Shown: positions 8,019 to 16,097 of the stretch, in pieces
Layout: each line of letters begins with the position of its first letter
Position numbering within the stretch: position 1 is the stretch's first letter
From: JAJAZB01 sp964244295
GTDB lineage: Bacteria; Bacteroidota; Bacteroidia; Cytophagales; Spirosomataceae
Assembly (NCBI GenBank): GCA_964244295.1
Contig: CAXTIG010000027.1
Span: 1-64,000 of the forward strand
Reading direction: 5' to 3'
Length of the DNA: 64,000 nt
Notes under the pieces: model-generated
Seen by the model: the letters and a program-made list of their open reading frames with translations, nothing else
What the model was told of the DNA's origin: nothing
Database searches by the model: none
Made by a program: the position numbers and the translations under genes

Positions 8019-8031
8019 CAGACCGCTTTAC

Positions 8032-9450
8032 ATGAAATTAACGTTTTGGGGTGCCGCCCGTCAGGTGACCGGCAGCATGTACCTGCTCGAACTGGAGGAT
8101 GAGTACACGGTGCTGATCGACTGCGGCACCGACATGGAGCGCCAGCCGGAAGGCGAGGAACCCGCGCCGCAGTTTTTTCCCTTCGATGCCTCCAACGTGG
8201 ACGTGGTGCTCCTCACCCACGCCCACATCGACCACTCCGGCAATATCCCCAACCTGTACCGCGATGGCTACGAAGGCCAGATTCTCTGCACCTCGGCCAC
8301 GCAGGAGTTGACCAACCTGCTCCTCATCGACTCCGCCCACCTCCACGCCAAGCGCCTGAGCAAAGCCCAGGGCGACAGCAACAAAAAGCGTAAGCGCATG
8401 GACCGCATCACCCGCAAGGGCGACGTGTACCTCGAAAAGCAGGTGGAGGAGGCGATGGACAACTTCGTGACGGTGCCCTTCAACAAAAAATTTGCGGTAA
8501 AACCCGGCCTCGACGTGACCTTCATCCCCGCCGGGCACCTGCTCGGCGCGGCGCACATCGTGGTGGAAGTACAGGAAGACGGCCAAACGAAAAGCATCTG
8601 TTTCTCCGGCGATCTGGGCCGGAAAGAATACCCGTTGCTGGTGGACCCCGAACCCATCCCACAGGTGGATTACCTCCTTTGCGAAAGCACCTACGGCAAC
8701 CGGATTCACGACCTCATCGGCACGCCCGAAGCCGCCCTCGCCGACGTGGTGCGCCGCACCTGCATCGACATTCCGGGGCGGCTCATCATCCCGGCCTTTT
8801 CGGTGGGCCGCACCCAGGCCCTGCTTTACACGCTCAACCGGCTCTACACCCAGCAGGGTTTTGAACCCATCAAAGTGTTCAGCGACAGTCCGTTGGCCCG
8901 CGCCTCGACGCGGGTGTACGAAAAAAACGTCCGCCTGCTCAACGGCGAAGCCCGGCAATTCAAAAAAGAAAACGACTCGCTGTTCGATTTTGAAAACCTG
9001 ACCTACATCGAAAGCGAGAAAGCGAGCCGGGCCGTGAGCAACCACGCCGAACCCTGCATCATCATTTCTTCGTCGGGCATGATCGCGGGCGGGCGGGTAG
9101 AGCAGCACGTGGCGGCCAACATCAACAACCCCTACTGTACGATTCTGATGATTGGCTACGCCGCCGAAGGCACCCTGGGCTGGCGCCTGCTCCACGGACA
9201 GGAAACGCTGAAAATTAAGGACAAGGAATTTCCGGTGCTGGCAAAAATCGAGAAAATCGACGTGTTCAGCGGCCACGGCGACCTCAACGACCTGGTGCAT
9301 TTCGTGAAAAGCCAGTCGCCGGAGCGGTTGAAAAAAATCTTCCTGGTTCACGGCGAACCGTCGGGCATGGAAAACTTCAGCAACGCCCTCCACGAAGCCG
9401 GGTACGCCCACGTCGAAATGCCGGAAAAAGGACAAACGTTTGAGTTGTGA
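8032..9450 (+). CDS. Metallo-beta-lactamase fold / beta-CASP RNase-like protein
   Basis: A 472-residue cytoplasmic protein of the MBL-fold RNA-specificity family, related to CPSF-73/YSH1. The zinc motif HAHIDH gives His63, His65, Asp67 and His68. The beta-CASP insertion and the RNA-metabolising domain follow, with IPAFSVGRTQALLYTL and the late SGHGDL motif supplying further ligands. Such proteins cleave or trim RNA, and the substrate here is unknown. It has its own promoter region and stands alone, with a palindrome at its 3' end whose left arm contains the TGA stop. Confidence 0.88.
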   Translation: MKLTFWGAARQVTGSMYLLELEDEYTVLIDCGTDMERQPEGEEPAPQFFPFDASNVDVVLLTHAHIDHSGNIPNLYRDGYEGQILCTSATQELTNLLLIDSAHLHAKRLSKAQGDSNKKRKRMDRITRKGDVYLEKQVEEAMDNFVTVPFNKKFAVKPGLDVTFIPAGHLLGAAHIVVEVQEDGQTKSICFSGDLGRKEYPLLVDPEPIPQVDYLLCESTYGNRIHDLIGTPEAALADVVRRTCIDIPGRLIIPAFSVGRTQALLYTLNRLYTQQGFEPIKVFSDSPLARASTRVYEKNVRLLNGEARQFKKENDSLFDFENLTYIESEKASRAVSNHAEPCIIISSSGMIAGGRVEQHVAANINNPYCTILMIGYAAEGTLGWRLLHGQETLKIKDKEFPVLAKIEKIDVFSGHGDLNDLVHFVKSQSPERLKKIFLVHGEPSGMENFSNALHEAGYAHVEMPEKGQTFEL

Positions 9451-9538
9451 TTTACGAATTACGAGGTACGATTTACGATTGCAAAGAGGGAGAGCAGGGT
9501 ATTCAATCGTAATTCGTAAATCGTACTTCGTAAATCAC
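9447..9538. repeat. TTTACGA-iterated palindrome
   Basis: Arms 9447-9480 and 9505-9538 pair at 30 of 34 positions. Each is a run of a seven-base word of the form nnTACGA. The stop codon of the upstream nuclease gene is within the left arm, and the accA promoter box starts two bases after the right arm. Confidence 0.85.
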
Positions 9539-9540
9539 CC

Positions 9541-9548
9541 TACCTTTG
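9541..9548 (+). promoter_or_regulatory. Candidate -7 box TACCTTTG for accA
   Basis: Exact TAnnTTTG match 22 bases before the accA ATG. It directly follows the palindrome, whose right arm would occupy the -33 region. No TTG is present there. Confidence 0.45.
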
Positions 9549-9570
9549 CCCCGCCTAACCAGCCCTTTCC

Positions 9571-10524
9571 ATGCGTACCCTTCTGGATTTTGAGAAACCC
9601 ATCGCCGAGCTCGAGAACAAGCTCGAAGACCTGAAAAAACTCGCCGAGACCAGCAACGTCGACGTGACGGCGGCCGTGCAGACCCTCGAAGAAAACATCG
9701 ATCAACTCCGCCGCGAGACTTTTCAGAACCTCACCCGCTGGCAGCGGGTCCAACTCAGCCGCCACCCCGACCGCCCCTACACCCTCGACTACATCCACCG
9801 CCTGTTCACCGAATTCATCGAACTCCACGGCGACCGCACCGTGGCCGACGACCAGGCCATCGTCGGCGGTTTCGGCGACCTGGACGGGCAGACGGTGATG
9901 CTCATCGGCCAGCAAAAAGGCCGGAATACCAAGCAGCGCCAACAGCGCAATTTCGGGATGCCCAACCCCGAAGGCTACCGCAAAGCCCTGCGGTTGATGA
10001 AAATGGCCGAGAAATTCAACAAGCCGATCGTCACGCTCATCGACACGCCGGGGGCTTTTCCGGGCATGGCCGCCGAGGAGCGCGGACAAGGCGAGGCCAT
10101 TGCCCGCAACCTGCGTGAGATGTTCATGCTCCGGGTGCCGGTCATTTGCATCATCATCGGCGAAGGCGCTTCGGGTGGGGCGCTCGGCATCGCCATCGGC
10201 GACCGCGTGCTGATGCTCGAAAACACCTGGTACTCCGTGATTTCGCCCGAAAACTGCTCGACCATCCTCTGGCGTAGTTGGGATTTTAAAGAACAAGCCG
10301 CCGATGCCCTGCGCCTGACGGCTACCGATATGCTCGGCAACGGCCTCGTCGATGGCATCGTGCCCGAACCCCTCGGCGGTGCCCACGTCGATTGGGAAAC
10401 CATGTCGGCTACCCTCAAACAAACCATTCTGACCGAACTCGCCATTCTCAACGCCCTCAGCCCCGAAGAGCGCATCAACCAGCGCATCGAGAAGTTTGAA
10501 GGGATGGGGGTGGTGAAGGAATAG
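9571..10524 (+). CDS. accA: Acetyl-CoA carboxylase carboxyltransferase subunit alpha
   Basis: A 317-residue alpha subunit of the carboxyltransferase, which moves the carboxyl group from biotin to acetyl-CoA to give malonyl-CoA for fatty acid synthesis. The N-terminal helical region (EKPIAELENKLEDL) and the crotonase-like core are both recognisable. Family stretches include ELHGDRTVADDQAIVGG, DTPGAFPG and SGGALGIAIGDRVLM. Length is standard for AccA. The beta subunit gene is not in the window. It stands between two palindromes and has its own promoter box. Confidence 0.95.
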   Translation: MRTLLDFEKPIAELENKLEDLKKLAETSNVDVTAAVQTLEENIDQLRRETFQNLTRWQRVQLSRHPDRPYTLDYIHRLFTEFIELHGDRTVADDQAIVGGFGDLDGQTVMLIGQQKGRNTKQRQQRNFGMPNPEGYRKALRLMKMAEKFNKPIVTLIDTPGAFPGMAAEERGQGEAIARNLREMFMLRVPVICIIIGEGASGGALGIAIGDRVLMLENTWYSVISPENCSTILWRSWDFKEQAADALRLTATDMLGNGLVDGIVPEPLGGAHVDWETMSATLKQTILTELAILNALSPEERINQRIEKFEGMGVVKE

Positions 10525-10595
10525 AGGTGAGAAACAGGAGACAAGAAATAAGAAAATCCTGTCTTTTCCCGTCTCTTGTCTCCTGTTTCTTACCT
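10525..10595. repeat. AGAAACAGGAGACAAGA-type palindrome
   Basis: Arms 10525-10546 and 10574-10595 pair at 21 of 22 positions. The motif AGAAACAGGAG repeats in a degenerate form to about 10603. It fills the gap between accA and the HAD gene, starting immediately after the accA stop. Confidence 0.8.
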
Positions 10596-10611
10596 CCTGT
10601 TTCTACTTTCC

Positions 10612-11229
10612 ATGATCAAAAACCTCCTCTTCGACATGGGGAATGTCATCATCGATATCGACATTCCTCTCACCCACCGGGCCTTCGGGAAATTGGCTGG
10701 CGTGGATGACGTGACGGCGAACGAATTGTTTCGGACGAAAGCCTTTTTCCGGCATTTTGAAGGAGGCGAATTGGCCGAAGCCGATTTTCGGGCGGCGTTG
10801 AAGCAGGAATTTGGGGGGAACGACTGGCCGGAGGAGGCCATCGACGAAGCCTGGTGTACGCTGCTGTTGGACATGCCCAAAGAGCGCCTCGACCTCATCG
10901 CCGAACTCGGCAAAACCTACCGGGTGTTTTTACTCAGCAACACCAACCCGATTCACGTCCGGGAAATCACTCGGCGGGCGGCGGCGATGGGCGTGGATTT
11001 CCCCGGTCTTTTCGAGAAACTATACATTTCCTCCGAACTGGGCCTGATGAAACCCGACCCGGCGATTTACGAACACGTTCTGACCGACGCGGGCCTGGTG
11101 CCCGAAGAAACGCTCTTCATCGACGACAACCCCGACAACCTACTCGCTGCCAACGCCCTGGGCGTCCAGACCCTCCGCCTCGATCCCATCGGATCGTTGG
11201 TGGAGAAGATGAAACCGTATTTGGTTTGA
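10612..11229 (+). CDS. HAD-superfamily (subfamily IA) phosphatase
   Basis: A 205-residue haloacid-dehalogenase-type hydrolase. Motif I FDMGNVI places the nucleophile Asp at residue 8. Motif II is in LLSNTNPIH, the Lys motif in LGLMKPDPAIYE, and motif IV in LFIDDNPDN. The cap domain (about 15-85) is of the helical type seen in YihX-like sugar-phosphate phosphatases. The upstream frame is open through the palindrome, but the start at 10612 (MIKNLLF) matches the family. The substrate is not predictable. Its last codons (TTG GTT TGA) are part of the next palindrome. Confidence 0.85.
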   Translation: MIKNLLFDMGNVIIDIDIPLTHRAFGKLAGVDDVTANELFRTKAFFRHFEGGELAEADFRAALKQEFGGNDWPEEAIDEAWCTLLLDMPKERLDLIAELGKTYRVFLLSNTNPIHVREITRRAAAMGVDFPGLFEKLYISSELGLMKPDPAIYEHVLTDAGLVPEETLFIDDNPDNLLAANALGVQTLRLDPIGSLVEKMKPYLV

Positions 11230-11297
11230 GGTTTGATGGGTTTGAGGTTTGAACGATAAACCTTTTCAAACCCTTCAAACCTCAAACCTTTCAAACG
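11223..11297. repeat. GGTTTGA-iterated palindrome
   Basis: Iterated GGTTTGA words run from 11223 to about 11252. Complementary TCAAACC words run from about 11266 to 11296. The HAD stop codon (11227-11229) is one of the repeated words. The element ends six bases before the ATG of the protease gene. Confidence 0.8.
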
Positions 11298-11302
11298 TTG
11301 AA

Positions 11303-12421
11303 ATGCCTCGTCGTACGCTCCTCATCCAACTTGGCCTGTTCCTGCTTACCATCGTCACTACGACCCTGGCGGGGGCGGAGTGGATCTTTGGCAGTTCGTT
11401 TCTCGAACCCCACCGACCGATGGGCTGGGCGCAGTTCTGGCAGGGACTGGCGTTCTCGCTGCCATTCTTGGGCATTCTGACCGTCCACGAATTCGGGCAT
11501 TATTTCACGGCGCTGCGCAACCGGGTGCGCGTGACTTTGCCCTACTACCTGCCGCTCTGGATGGGGCCGCTCACGAGCATCGGCACGATGGGGGCTTTCA
11601 TCCGAATTCAGGGGAGAATCCGCAGCAACAAACAGTATTTCGACATCGGCATTGCCGGGCCATTGGCCGGGTTTGTGGTAGCGCTGGGGGTGCTTTGGTA
11701 CGGGTTTACGCACCTGCCCCCGCCAGAGTACATTTTCAAGATTCACCCCGATTTCAGCCAATTCGGGGCCGACTACGCCCGCCACATCAGCCGCGAAGGA
11801 AGCGTGGCGCTGGGCGATAATTTGCTGTTTTGGTTCTTCAAAACCTACGTCGCTACCAACCCTGCCTGGGTGCCCAACGTGTACGACATGGTGCATTACC
11901 CCTGGCTGCTGGCGGGCTACCTGGCCTTGTTTTTCACCGCCCTCAACCTGATTCCGGTCGGGCAACTCGACGGCGGCCACATCCTCTACGGCCTCATCGG
12001 GCGGGAGGCACACCGGGTGGCCTCTCCGGCGTTGTTCGTGGGGTTCGTGTTTTACGCCGGGTTGGGCTTGCTTCGCTTCAACGGTTTTTCCATCGAATCC
12101 TGGGAGGAAGTGGCCTGGCTACTCGGCTACACGTATTTTCTGTACGCCAGTTTTTCCAGAATTTCGGAGAATCGCCTCGCGGTGCTGGGTCTGGCGCTGG
12201 GCGTTTTAACCGGACAGTTGGCGCTGAGCTACTTTTTTCCCCAACTCCAGGGCTACCAGGGATTTTTGCCCTTCCTGTTTATTTTGGGCCGTTTTCTGGG
12301 CATTTACCACCCGCCCGCCCCCATCGAACAACCCCTGAGTCCGGGCCGGAAGGCGCTCGGTTGGCTGGCGTTGCTGGTATTTGTGCTCTGTTTTAGCCCG
12401 AAGCCGTTTTTGATCGGATAA
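11303..12421 (+). CDS. Site-2 protease family (M50) membrane metalloprotease
   Basis: A 372-residue multi-pass membrane protein. The zinc site HEFGH has His62, Glu63 and His66 in a hydrophobic helix. The second M50 motif NLIPVGQLDGGHI follows at about residues 215-227. Such proteases cut regulatory or signal proteins inside the membrane. At least six hydrophobic segments are visible. The frame is open for 18 codons further upstream, but those codons are palindrome sequence, so the ATG at 11303 is chosen. The target is unknown and no partner anti-sigma factor adjoins it. Confidence 0.87.
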   Translation: MPRRTLLIQLGLFLLTIVTTTLAGAEWIFGSSFLEPHRPMGWAQFWQGLAFSLPFLGILTVHEFGHYFTALRNRVRVTLPYYLPLWMGPLTSIGTMGAFIRIQGRIRSNKQYFDIGIAGPLAGFVVALGVLWYGFTHLPPPEYIFKIHPDFSQFGADYARHISREGSVALGDNLLFWFFKTYVATNPAWVPNVYDMVHYPWLLAGYLALFFTALNLIPVGQLDGGHILYGLIGREAHRVASPALFVGFVFYAGLGLLRFNGFSIESWEEVAWLLGYTYFLYASFSRISENRLAVLGLALGVLTGQLALSYFFPQLQGYQGFLPFLFILGRFLGIYHPPAPIEQPLSPGRKALGWLALLVFVLCFSPKPFLIG

Positions 12422-12423
12422 AA

Positions 12424-12510
12424 ATTGAAAGTTGAAAATTGAGAGTTGAGAATTGAAAATTGAGAATTGAGAATTGAAAATTTTCAACTCTCAACTTTCA
12501 ACTCTCAACT
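12424..12510. repeat. TTGAAAATTGAGA-type palindrome
   Basis: Iterated ATTGAGAATTGAAA words occupy 12424-12479, and the complementary TCAACTCTCAACTTTC words occupy 12481-12510. Only about two bases separate the arms at the centre. It fills the whole gap between the protease and the acyltransferase pseudogene. Confidence 0.8.
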
Positions 12511-12516
12511 TCACCC

Positions 12517-13069
12517 ATGCTTTCCTCGATTGCCAAAACCCTTTTCACCTTGCAGGCTGGCGACTGGCCGGAATCATTCCGCGTGCGTTGCCTAAAGCCG
12601 TTTGGATTGTAGCGCCCCACGCCACGGGCTGGGGTTTCGTGGTGGGCCTCGGTGCCCGCGCTGCGACGGGGATGCGAATTGGTTTTCTGGGAAAACGGGA
12701 ATTGTTCGACTCCCGGACGGGCTGGTTTTTCCGGGAGACGGGCGGCTTCCCGGTGGATCGCCGACAAAATCAGAATCTGGTGGAGGCCGAAGCGGCGTTC
12801 ATCCGGGAACGCGACCGGAGCCACATCGCCATCGCCCCCGAAGGCACCCGCGCCGACGTGGCCGAACTCCGAACGGGTTTTTACCACATCGCCCGATTAG
12901 CCGGAGTGCCGCTCATCCTGACGGGCTGGGATTACCCCCGCAAAACCAGTTGAATCGCCGAGCCTTTCTACCCCAGCGGCGACTGGCTCCGCGACCGGGT
13001 CGAAATAGCCCGCTTTTACGCTTCAGTTCAGGGGGTGCAGAAAGCGTGGGTGGGAAAGTACCTGGATAG
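12517..13069 (+). pseudogene. Decayed lysophospholipid acyltransferase (PlsC-like)
   Basis: The remains of a glycerol acyltransferase of the PlsC type, with IVAPHATGWGF in place of the H(x)4D region and APEGTRADV as the EGTR motif. Two lesions are visible. From the ATG at 12517 the frame reads MLSSIAKTLF and must then shift at about 12546 to continue as LAGWRLAGII; restoring one C there makes one smooth frame. A TGA at 12951-12953 interrupts the frame after DYPRKTS, while downstream codons still read IAEPFYPSGDW, as expected for the family. The open frame then runs into the next palindrome, so the original C-terminus is lost. The H(x)4D Asp appears as Gly (HATGWGF), which would also damage catalysis. 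Confidence 0.75.
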
Positions 13070-13125
13070 AGTAGAGAGGATAGAGCAGAGAGATGAGAGA
13101 AGTGCATCTCTATCCTCTCCTCAAG
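13066..13125. repeat. AGAGTAGAGAGGATAGAG-type palindrome, second copy
   Basis: The left arm has iterated GATAGAGTAGAGAGG words (13066-13100). The right arm reads CATCTCTATCCTCTCCTC (about 13105-13122). The word resembles that of the element at 6230-6303. It lies between the acyltransferase pseudogene and the convergent lpxB, and the lpxB stop (13112-13110) is inside the right arm. Confidence 0.7.
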
Positions 13126-14222
13126 TACTTCACCATCAATTCCCCCGCCCGCTCCGAGGCGCCGACTTCGCCCAGCTTTACGCGGATTTCGGCGTAGGCG
13201 TCGAGTTGATGTTGGCGGGTGCTGGCTTCGAGGGTGATTTTCTTCAATTCCGTCACGAGGTTGTTTTCGTTAAGGTCTCCCTGAATCAACTCCCGCACCA
13301 CTTCCCGTTCGGCCACCAGGTTGACCAGCGAAAGAAAGGGCACCTTGATAAACATCCGACCGAGGGCGTTGGTCAGGGCACTCGTGTGGTAGCACACCAC
13401 CTGGGGAACTCCGAACAGCGCCGTTTCGAGCGTGGCCGTGCCGGACGTGATTAGAGCCGCTTCGGCATTGGAAAGCAGGTCGTAAGCCGCATCCGTTACC
13501 ACGGGCAAGGACTGGTCGGTCAACAGTTCCTCGTACAGCGACTGGGGCAGATTGGAAACCCCGGCCACGACGAATTGGTACTGCGGAAAATGCCGCACGG
13601 CCAGGAGCATCCGGGGCAAAATGCCCGTGACTTCCTGCCGACGGCTGCCGGGCAGCAGGGCAATGAGGGGGCGATTGCCAAGTTGGTAGCGGGAACGGAA
13701 GGCGGGATCGGGCCGGAAGGCGGCGATGGCATCGAAGAGCGGGTTGCCGACGTAATCGACGTCGTAGTCGTATTTTTTGAAAAAGCCGACCTCGAAGGGG
13801 AAAATCACGAAGAGCCGGTCCACGTCGCGCTTGATGCGCCAGGCCCGGCCCTGATTCCAGGCCCAGACTTTGGGCGAGATGTAAAAAAACGTGCGAATGC
13901 CCCCAGATTTAGCCCATTTTGCTACCCGTAGGTTGAAACCGCCGTAGTCGATGAAAATGACCACGTCGGGCTGAAAGTCCAGGATTTGCTGCTGACATTC
14001 GGCCATCAGGCCCCGGATCGTGCGCCAGTTTTTGGCCACTTCCCAGATGCCCATGAAGGCTAGATCGCGGTAATGCCGCAGGAGTTGCGCCCCGGCGGCG
14101 GCCATGTCGTCGCCGCCCCAGGCCCGGCACTGGGCTTTGGGGTCATGATGCCGGATGGCGCGGAGGAGGTTGGCCCCGTGCAAGTCGCCGGAGCGTTCAC
14201 CGGCGAGGAGGAAGTACTTCAA
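13110..14222 (-). CDS. lpxB: Lipid-A-disaccharide synthase
   Basis: A 370-residue GT19 glycosyltransferase that joins UDP-diacylglucosamine and lipid X to form the lipid A disaccharide at the inner membrane. The opening KYFLLAGERSGDLHGANLL is the classic LpxB N-terminus. Other family stretches are FIDYGGFNLRVAKW, YVGNPLFD, ALLPGSRRQEV and ALITSGTATLETALFG. The family normally starts MKY, but here the first codon is TTG at 14222-14220. A perfect palindrome begins directly upstream, leaving no separate ribosome-binding region. Together with rfaD it shows an LPS-type outer membrane. Confidence 0.94.
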   Translation of the reverse strand: MKYFLLAGERSGDLHGANLLRAIRHHDPKAQCRAWGGDDMAAAGAQLLRHYRDLAFMGIWEVAKNWRTIRGLMAECQQQILDFQPDVVIFIDYGGFNLRVAKWAKSGGIRTFFYISPKVWAWNQGRAWRIKRDVDRLFVIFPFEVGFFKKYDYDVDYVGNPLFDAIAAFRPDPAFRSRYQLGNRPLIALLPGSRRQEVTGILPRMLLAVRHFPQYQFVVAGVSNLPQSLYEELLTDQSLPVVTDAAYDLLSNAEAALITSGTATLETALFGVPQVVCYHTSALTNALGRMFIKVPFLSLVNLVAEREVVRELIQGDLNENNLVTELKKITLEASTRQHQLDAYAEIRVKLGEVGASERAGELMVKYLRRG

Positions 14223-14330
14223 TTAGGAATTAGGAATTAGGAATTAGGAATTGAAAGGCATCAATCCTGATTCGGTTTATTGTCGCTTCGCGCCACAAAA
14301 TTCCTAATTCCTAATTCCTAATTCCTAATT
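14221..14330. repeat. Perfect 32-base AATTAGG-iterated palindrome
   Basis: Left arm 14221-14252 consists of AATTAGG repeated about four times. Right arm 14299-14330 is its exact reverse complement, with a 46-base loop. It fills the spacer between the pterin synthase-like gene and lpxB, both read leftward, and touches the lpxB start codon. The T-rich tail next to the pterin gene stop (14331-14336) is on its other side. Confidence 0.9.
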
Positions 14331-14334
14331 CTTT

Positions 14335-14751
14335 TTACTCCCCGTAGTATTCCACGAAATTCTTCGCTGTTTCAAAAAGCTGGATTTTGTGGAGGCGGGC
14401 GGGAGAAAGACGTTCGATTTCGGGGGCCAGGATGTTCCAGATTTCGGTGACGAGGATTTCGCAACTGGCCATTTTTCCCTGCATAAAGTCCACGTCGAGG
14501 TTCAGGTTCCGGTGGTCGACTTTCTCGATAATTTCCTGCTTGATTAAGTCCCCCAGTACTTTCAGGTCGATGACGAAGCCCGTTTCAGGGTCGGGGCGAC
14601 CTTTCACCGTCACGATCAGTTCAAAGTTGTGCCCGTGCCAGTTGACATTGGCACAGGGGCCGAAAACCTCCCGGTTTTTCTCCTCCGACCAGGCCGGGTT
14701 GTACAACCGGTGGGCGGCATTAAAATGTTCTTTCCGACTTACGTATACCAT
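14335..14751 (-). CDS. 6-pyruvoyl/6-carboxy-tetrahydropterin synthase family protein
   Basis: A 138-residue T-fold enzyme acting on dihydroneopterin triphosphate. Zinc ligands are His14 (FNAAHRLY), His39 and His41 (NWHGHNFEL), and a Cys sits at 33. The Cys-x5-His-Gly-His spacing is more like eukaryotic-type pyruvoyl-tetrahydropterin synthases than QueD of E. coli. It could serve queuosine or pterin synthesis; no other gene of either pathway is nearby. The frame is open 35 codons further upstream, but the start at 14751 gives the family length and lies 36 bases past a TACTTTTG box. Confidence 0.88.
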   Translation of the reverse strand: MVYVSRKEHFNAAHRLYNPAWSEEKNREVFGPCANVNWHGHNFELIVTVKGRPDPETGFVIDLKVLGDLIKQEIIEKVDHRNLNLDVDFMQGKMASCEILVTEIWNILAPEIERLSPARLHKIQLFETAKNFVEYYGE

Positions 14752-14786
14752 GTTCGCTTGAGTGGAAACCGTGCGTTTCCCACCTG

Positions 14787-14794
14787 CAAAAGTA
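14787..14794 (-). promoter_or_regulatory. -7 box TACTTTTG for the pterin synthase-like gene
   Basis: Exact TAnnTTTG match on the minus strand, 36 bases before the chosen start codon. A T-rich stretch lies upstream, but no TTG at ideal spacing. Confidence 0.5.
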
Positions 14795-15054
14795 GCCGGT
14801 TGGCCGGGCATAAAAAAACCAAGCCGCACACATGAACGGTCTGTCCATAATACCATTCATTCTATTCAAGGGGAAATAGATTTGGTTTGACAGTCAATAA
14901 TTTATATTCCTGATTCCGCGCAGCTTAATCAAATCAACCCGGAATTTTACAAACTATTCTACGATGGGTGTATAGGTTTTGGTAAGCCGGGCCTTTACTT
15001 TTACGGTCTAAATTTCTGTTGCCACCTGAACACATTTACTCACGCCGTCTTCTC

Positions 15055-16020
15055 ATGATTATTGTCACCGGAGCCGCCGGGTTTATCGGGAGTTGCCTCA
15101 TTGCCCGCCTCAACGAGGAAAACTTCAACTCCATCATCGCCGTGGATGAATTCTCCGATGCGGAGAAAGAGAAAAATCTGGAGGGGAAACGGATTCAGGA
15201 ACGCGTAGACCGCGAAGTATTTTTTGATTGGCTCGATGCCAACTACCAGGAAGTAGAATTTATTTTCCACATCGGTGCCCGTACCGACACGACGGAGGCC
15301 AACTACGAAATTTTCGAGCACCTCAACGTCGCCTATTCCAAGCAAATCTGGCAGCGGTGCGTGGCCTACCAGATTCCGCTCGTGTACGCGTCTTCGGCGG
15401 CCACGTATGGCCTGGGCGAACTGGGTTACGACGACAACGAAGCCCTGATTCCCCAACTCCAGCCGCTGAATGCCTACGGCGTTTCCAAAAACGAATTCGA
15501 CATCTGGGCACTTCAGCAGGAAGAAAAACCTTTTTTCTGGGCCGGACTGAAGTTTTTCAACGTGTACGGTCCCAACGAATACCACAAGGACCGGATGGCT
15601 TCGGTAATTTTTCACGCCTTCCGGCAAATTCAGGCTTCGGGCCGGATGAAACTGTTCCGCTCGCACCACCCCGACTTCCGCGACGGCGAGCAAATGCGCG
15701 ATTTTGTGTACGTCAAGGATTTGGTGGAGGTGTGCCTGTTTTTAATGCACAGTCGGCGGCATTCGGGCATTTACAACCTCGGCAGCGGCCGCGCCCGCAC
15801 CTTCCACGACCTGGCTACCAACGTGTTCCGGGCTTTAAACCTGGAACCCCAAATCGACTTCGTGGACACCCCCGCCGACATCCGCGACAAGTACCAGTAC
15901 TTCACGCAGGCGGCGATGAGCAAGTTGCGGGGCATTGGCTACCAGCACCCCTTCCATTCCCTCGAAGATGGCATCGAAGACTACGTGAAGGAATACCTCG
16001 CGCCGGGGAGATACCAATGA
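15055..16020 (+). CDS. rfaD: ADP-L-glycero-D-manno-heptose-6-epimerase
   Basis: A 321-residue extended SDR that epimerises ADP-D-glycero-manno-heptose at C6, the last step of the heptose donor for LPS core. The Rossmann motif GAAGFIG is at residues 6-12, and the YxxxK catalytic pair lies in AYGVSKNEFD. The stretch FIFHIGARTDTTE and the FNVYGPNEYHKDRMASV region are typical of RfaD/HldD. Length agrees with the family. An in-frame TTG 36 bases upstream is possible, but the ATG at 15055 gives the standard N-terminus. A palindrome starts directly after its stop. Confidence 0.93.
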   Translation: MIIVTGAAGFIGSCLIARLNEENFNSIIAVDEFSDAEKEKNLEGKRIQERVDREVFFDWLDANYQEVEFIFHIGARTDTTEANYEIFEHLNVAYSKQIWQRCVAYQIPLVYASSAATYGLGELGYDDNEALIPQLQPLNAYGVSKNEFDIWALQQEEKPFFWAGLKFFNVYGPNEYHKDRMASVIFHAFRQIQASGRMKLFRSHHPDFRDGEQMRDFVYVKDLVEVCLFLMHSRRHSGIYNLGSGRARTFHDLATNVFRALNLEPQIDFVDTPADIRDKYQYFTQAAMSKLRGIGYQHPFHSLEDGIEDYVKEYLAPGRYQ

Positions 16021-16097
16021 AAGTGGCAGTAAGCAGTTGGCAAAAAGTGCAACTGAATTTTACTGCCAACTGCCTATCGCCAATTGCCAACTGCTAC
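16021..16097. repeat. AGCAGTTGGCAA-type palindrome
   Basis: AGCAGTTGGCAA (16032-16043) pairs exactly with TTGCCAACTGCT (16084-16095). Related GGCAGT and ACTGCC words extend both sides. It separates convergent rfaD and the IclR gene, and the IclR stop codon (16096-16094) overlaps the right arm. Confidence 0.75.

Noticed and set aside
8038..9435. A 465-codon minus-strand frame opposite the beta-CASP nuclease gene.
   Set aside because: High-GC shadow frame; the plus-strand protein has a complete zinc motif and family domains.
13035..13454. A plus-strand frame continuing from the acyltransferase pseudogene across lpxB.
   Set aside because: Only its first residues belong to the acyltransferase; the rest is palindrome and antisense lpxB.
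14221..14330. The AATTAGG palindrome as a CRISPR array.
   Set aside because: Repeats are about seven bases long, contiguous and without spacers, and there are no cas genes.
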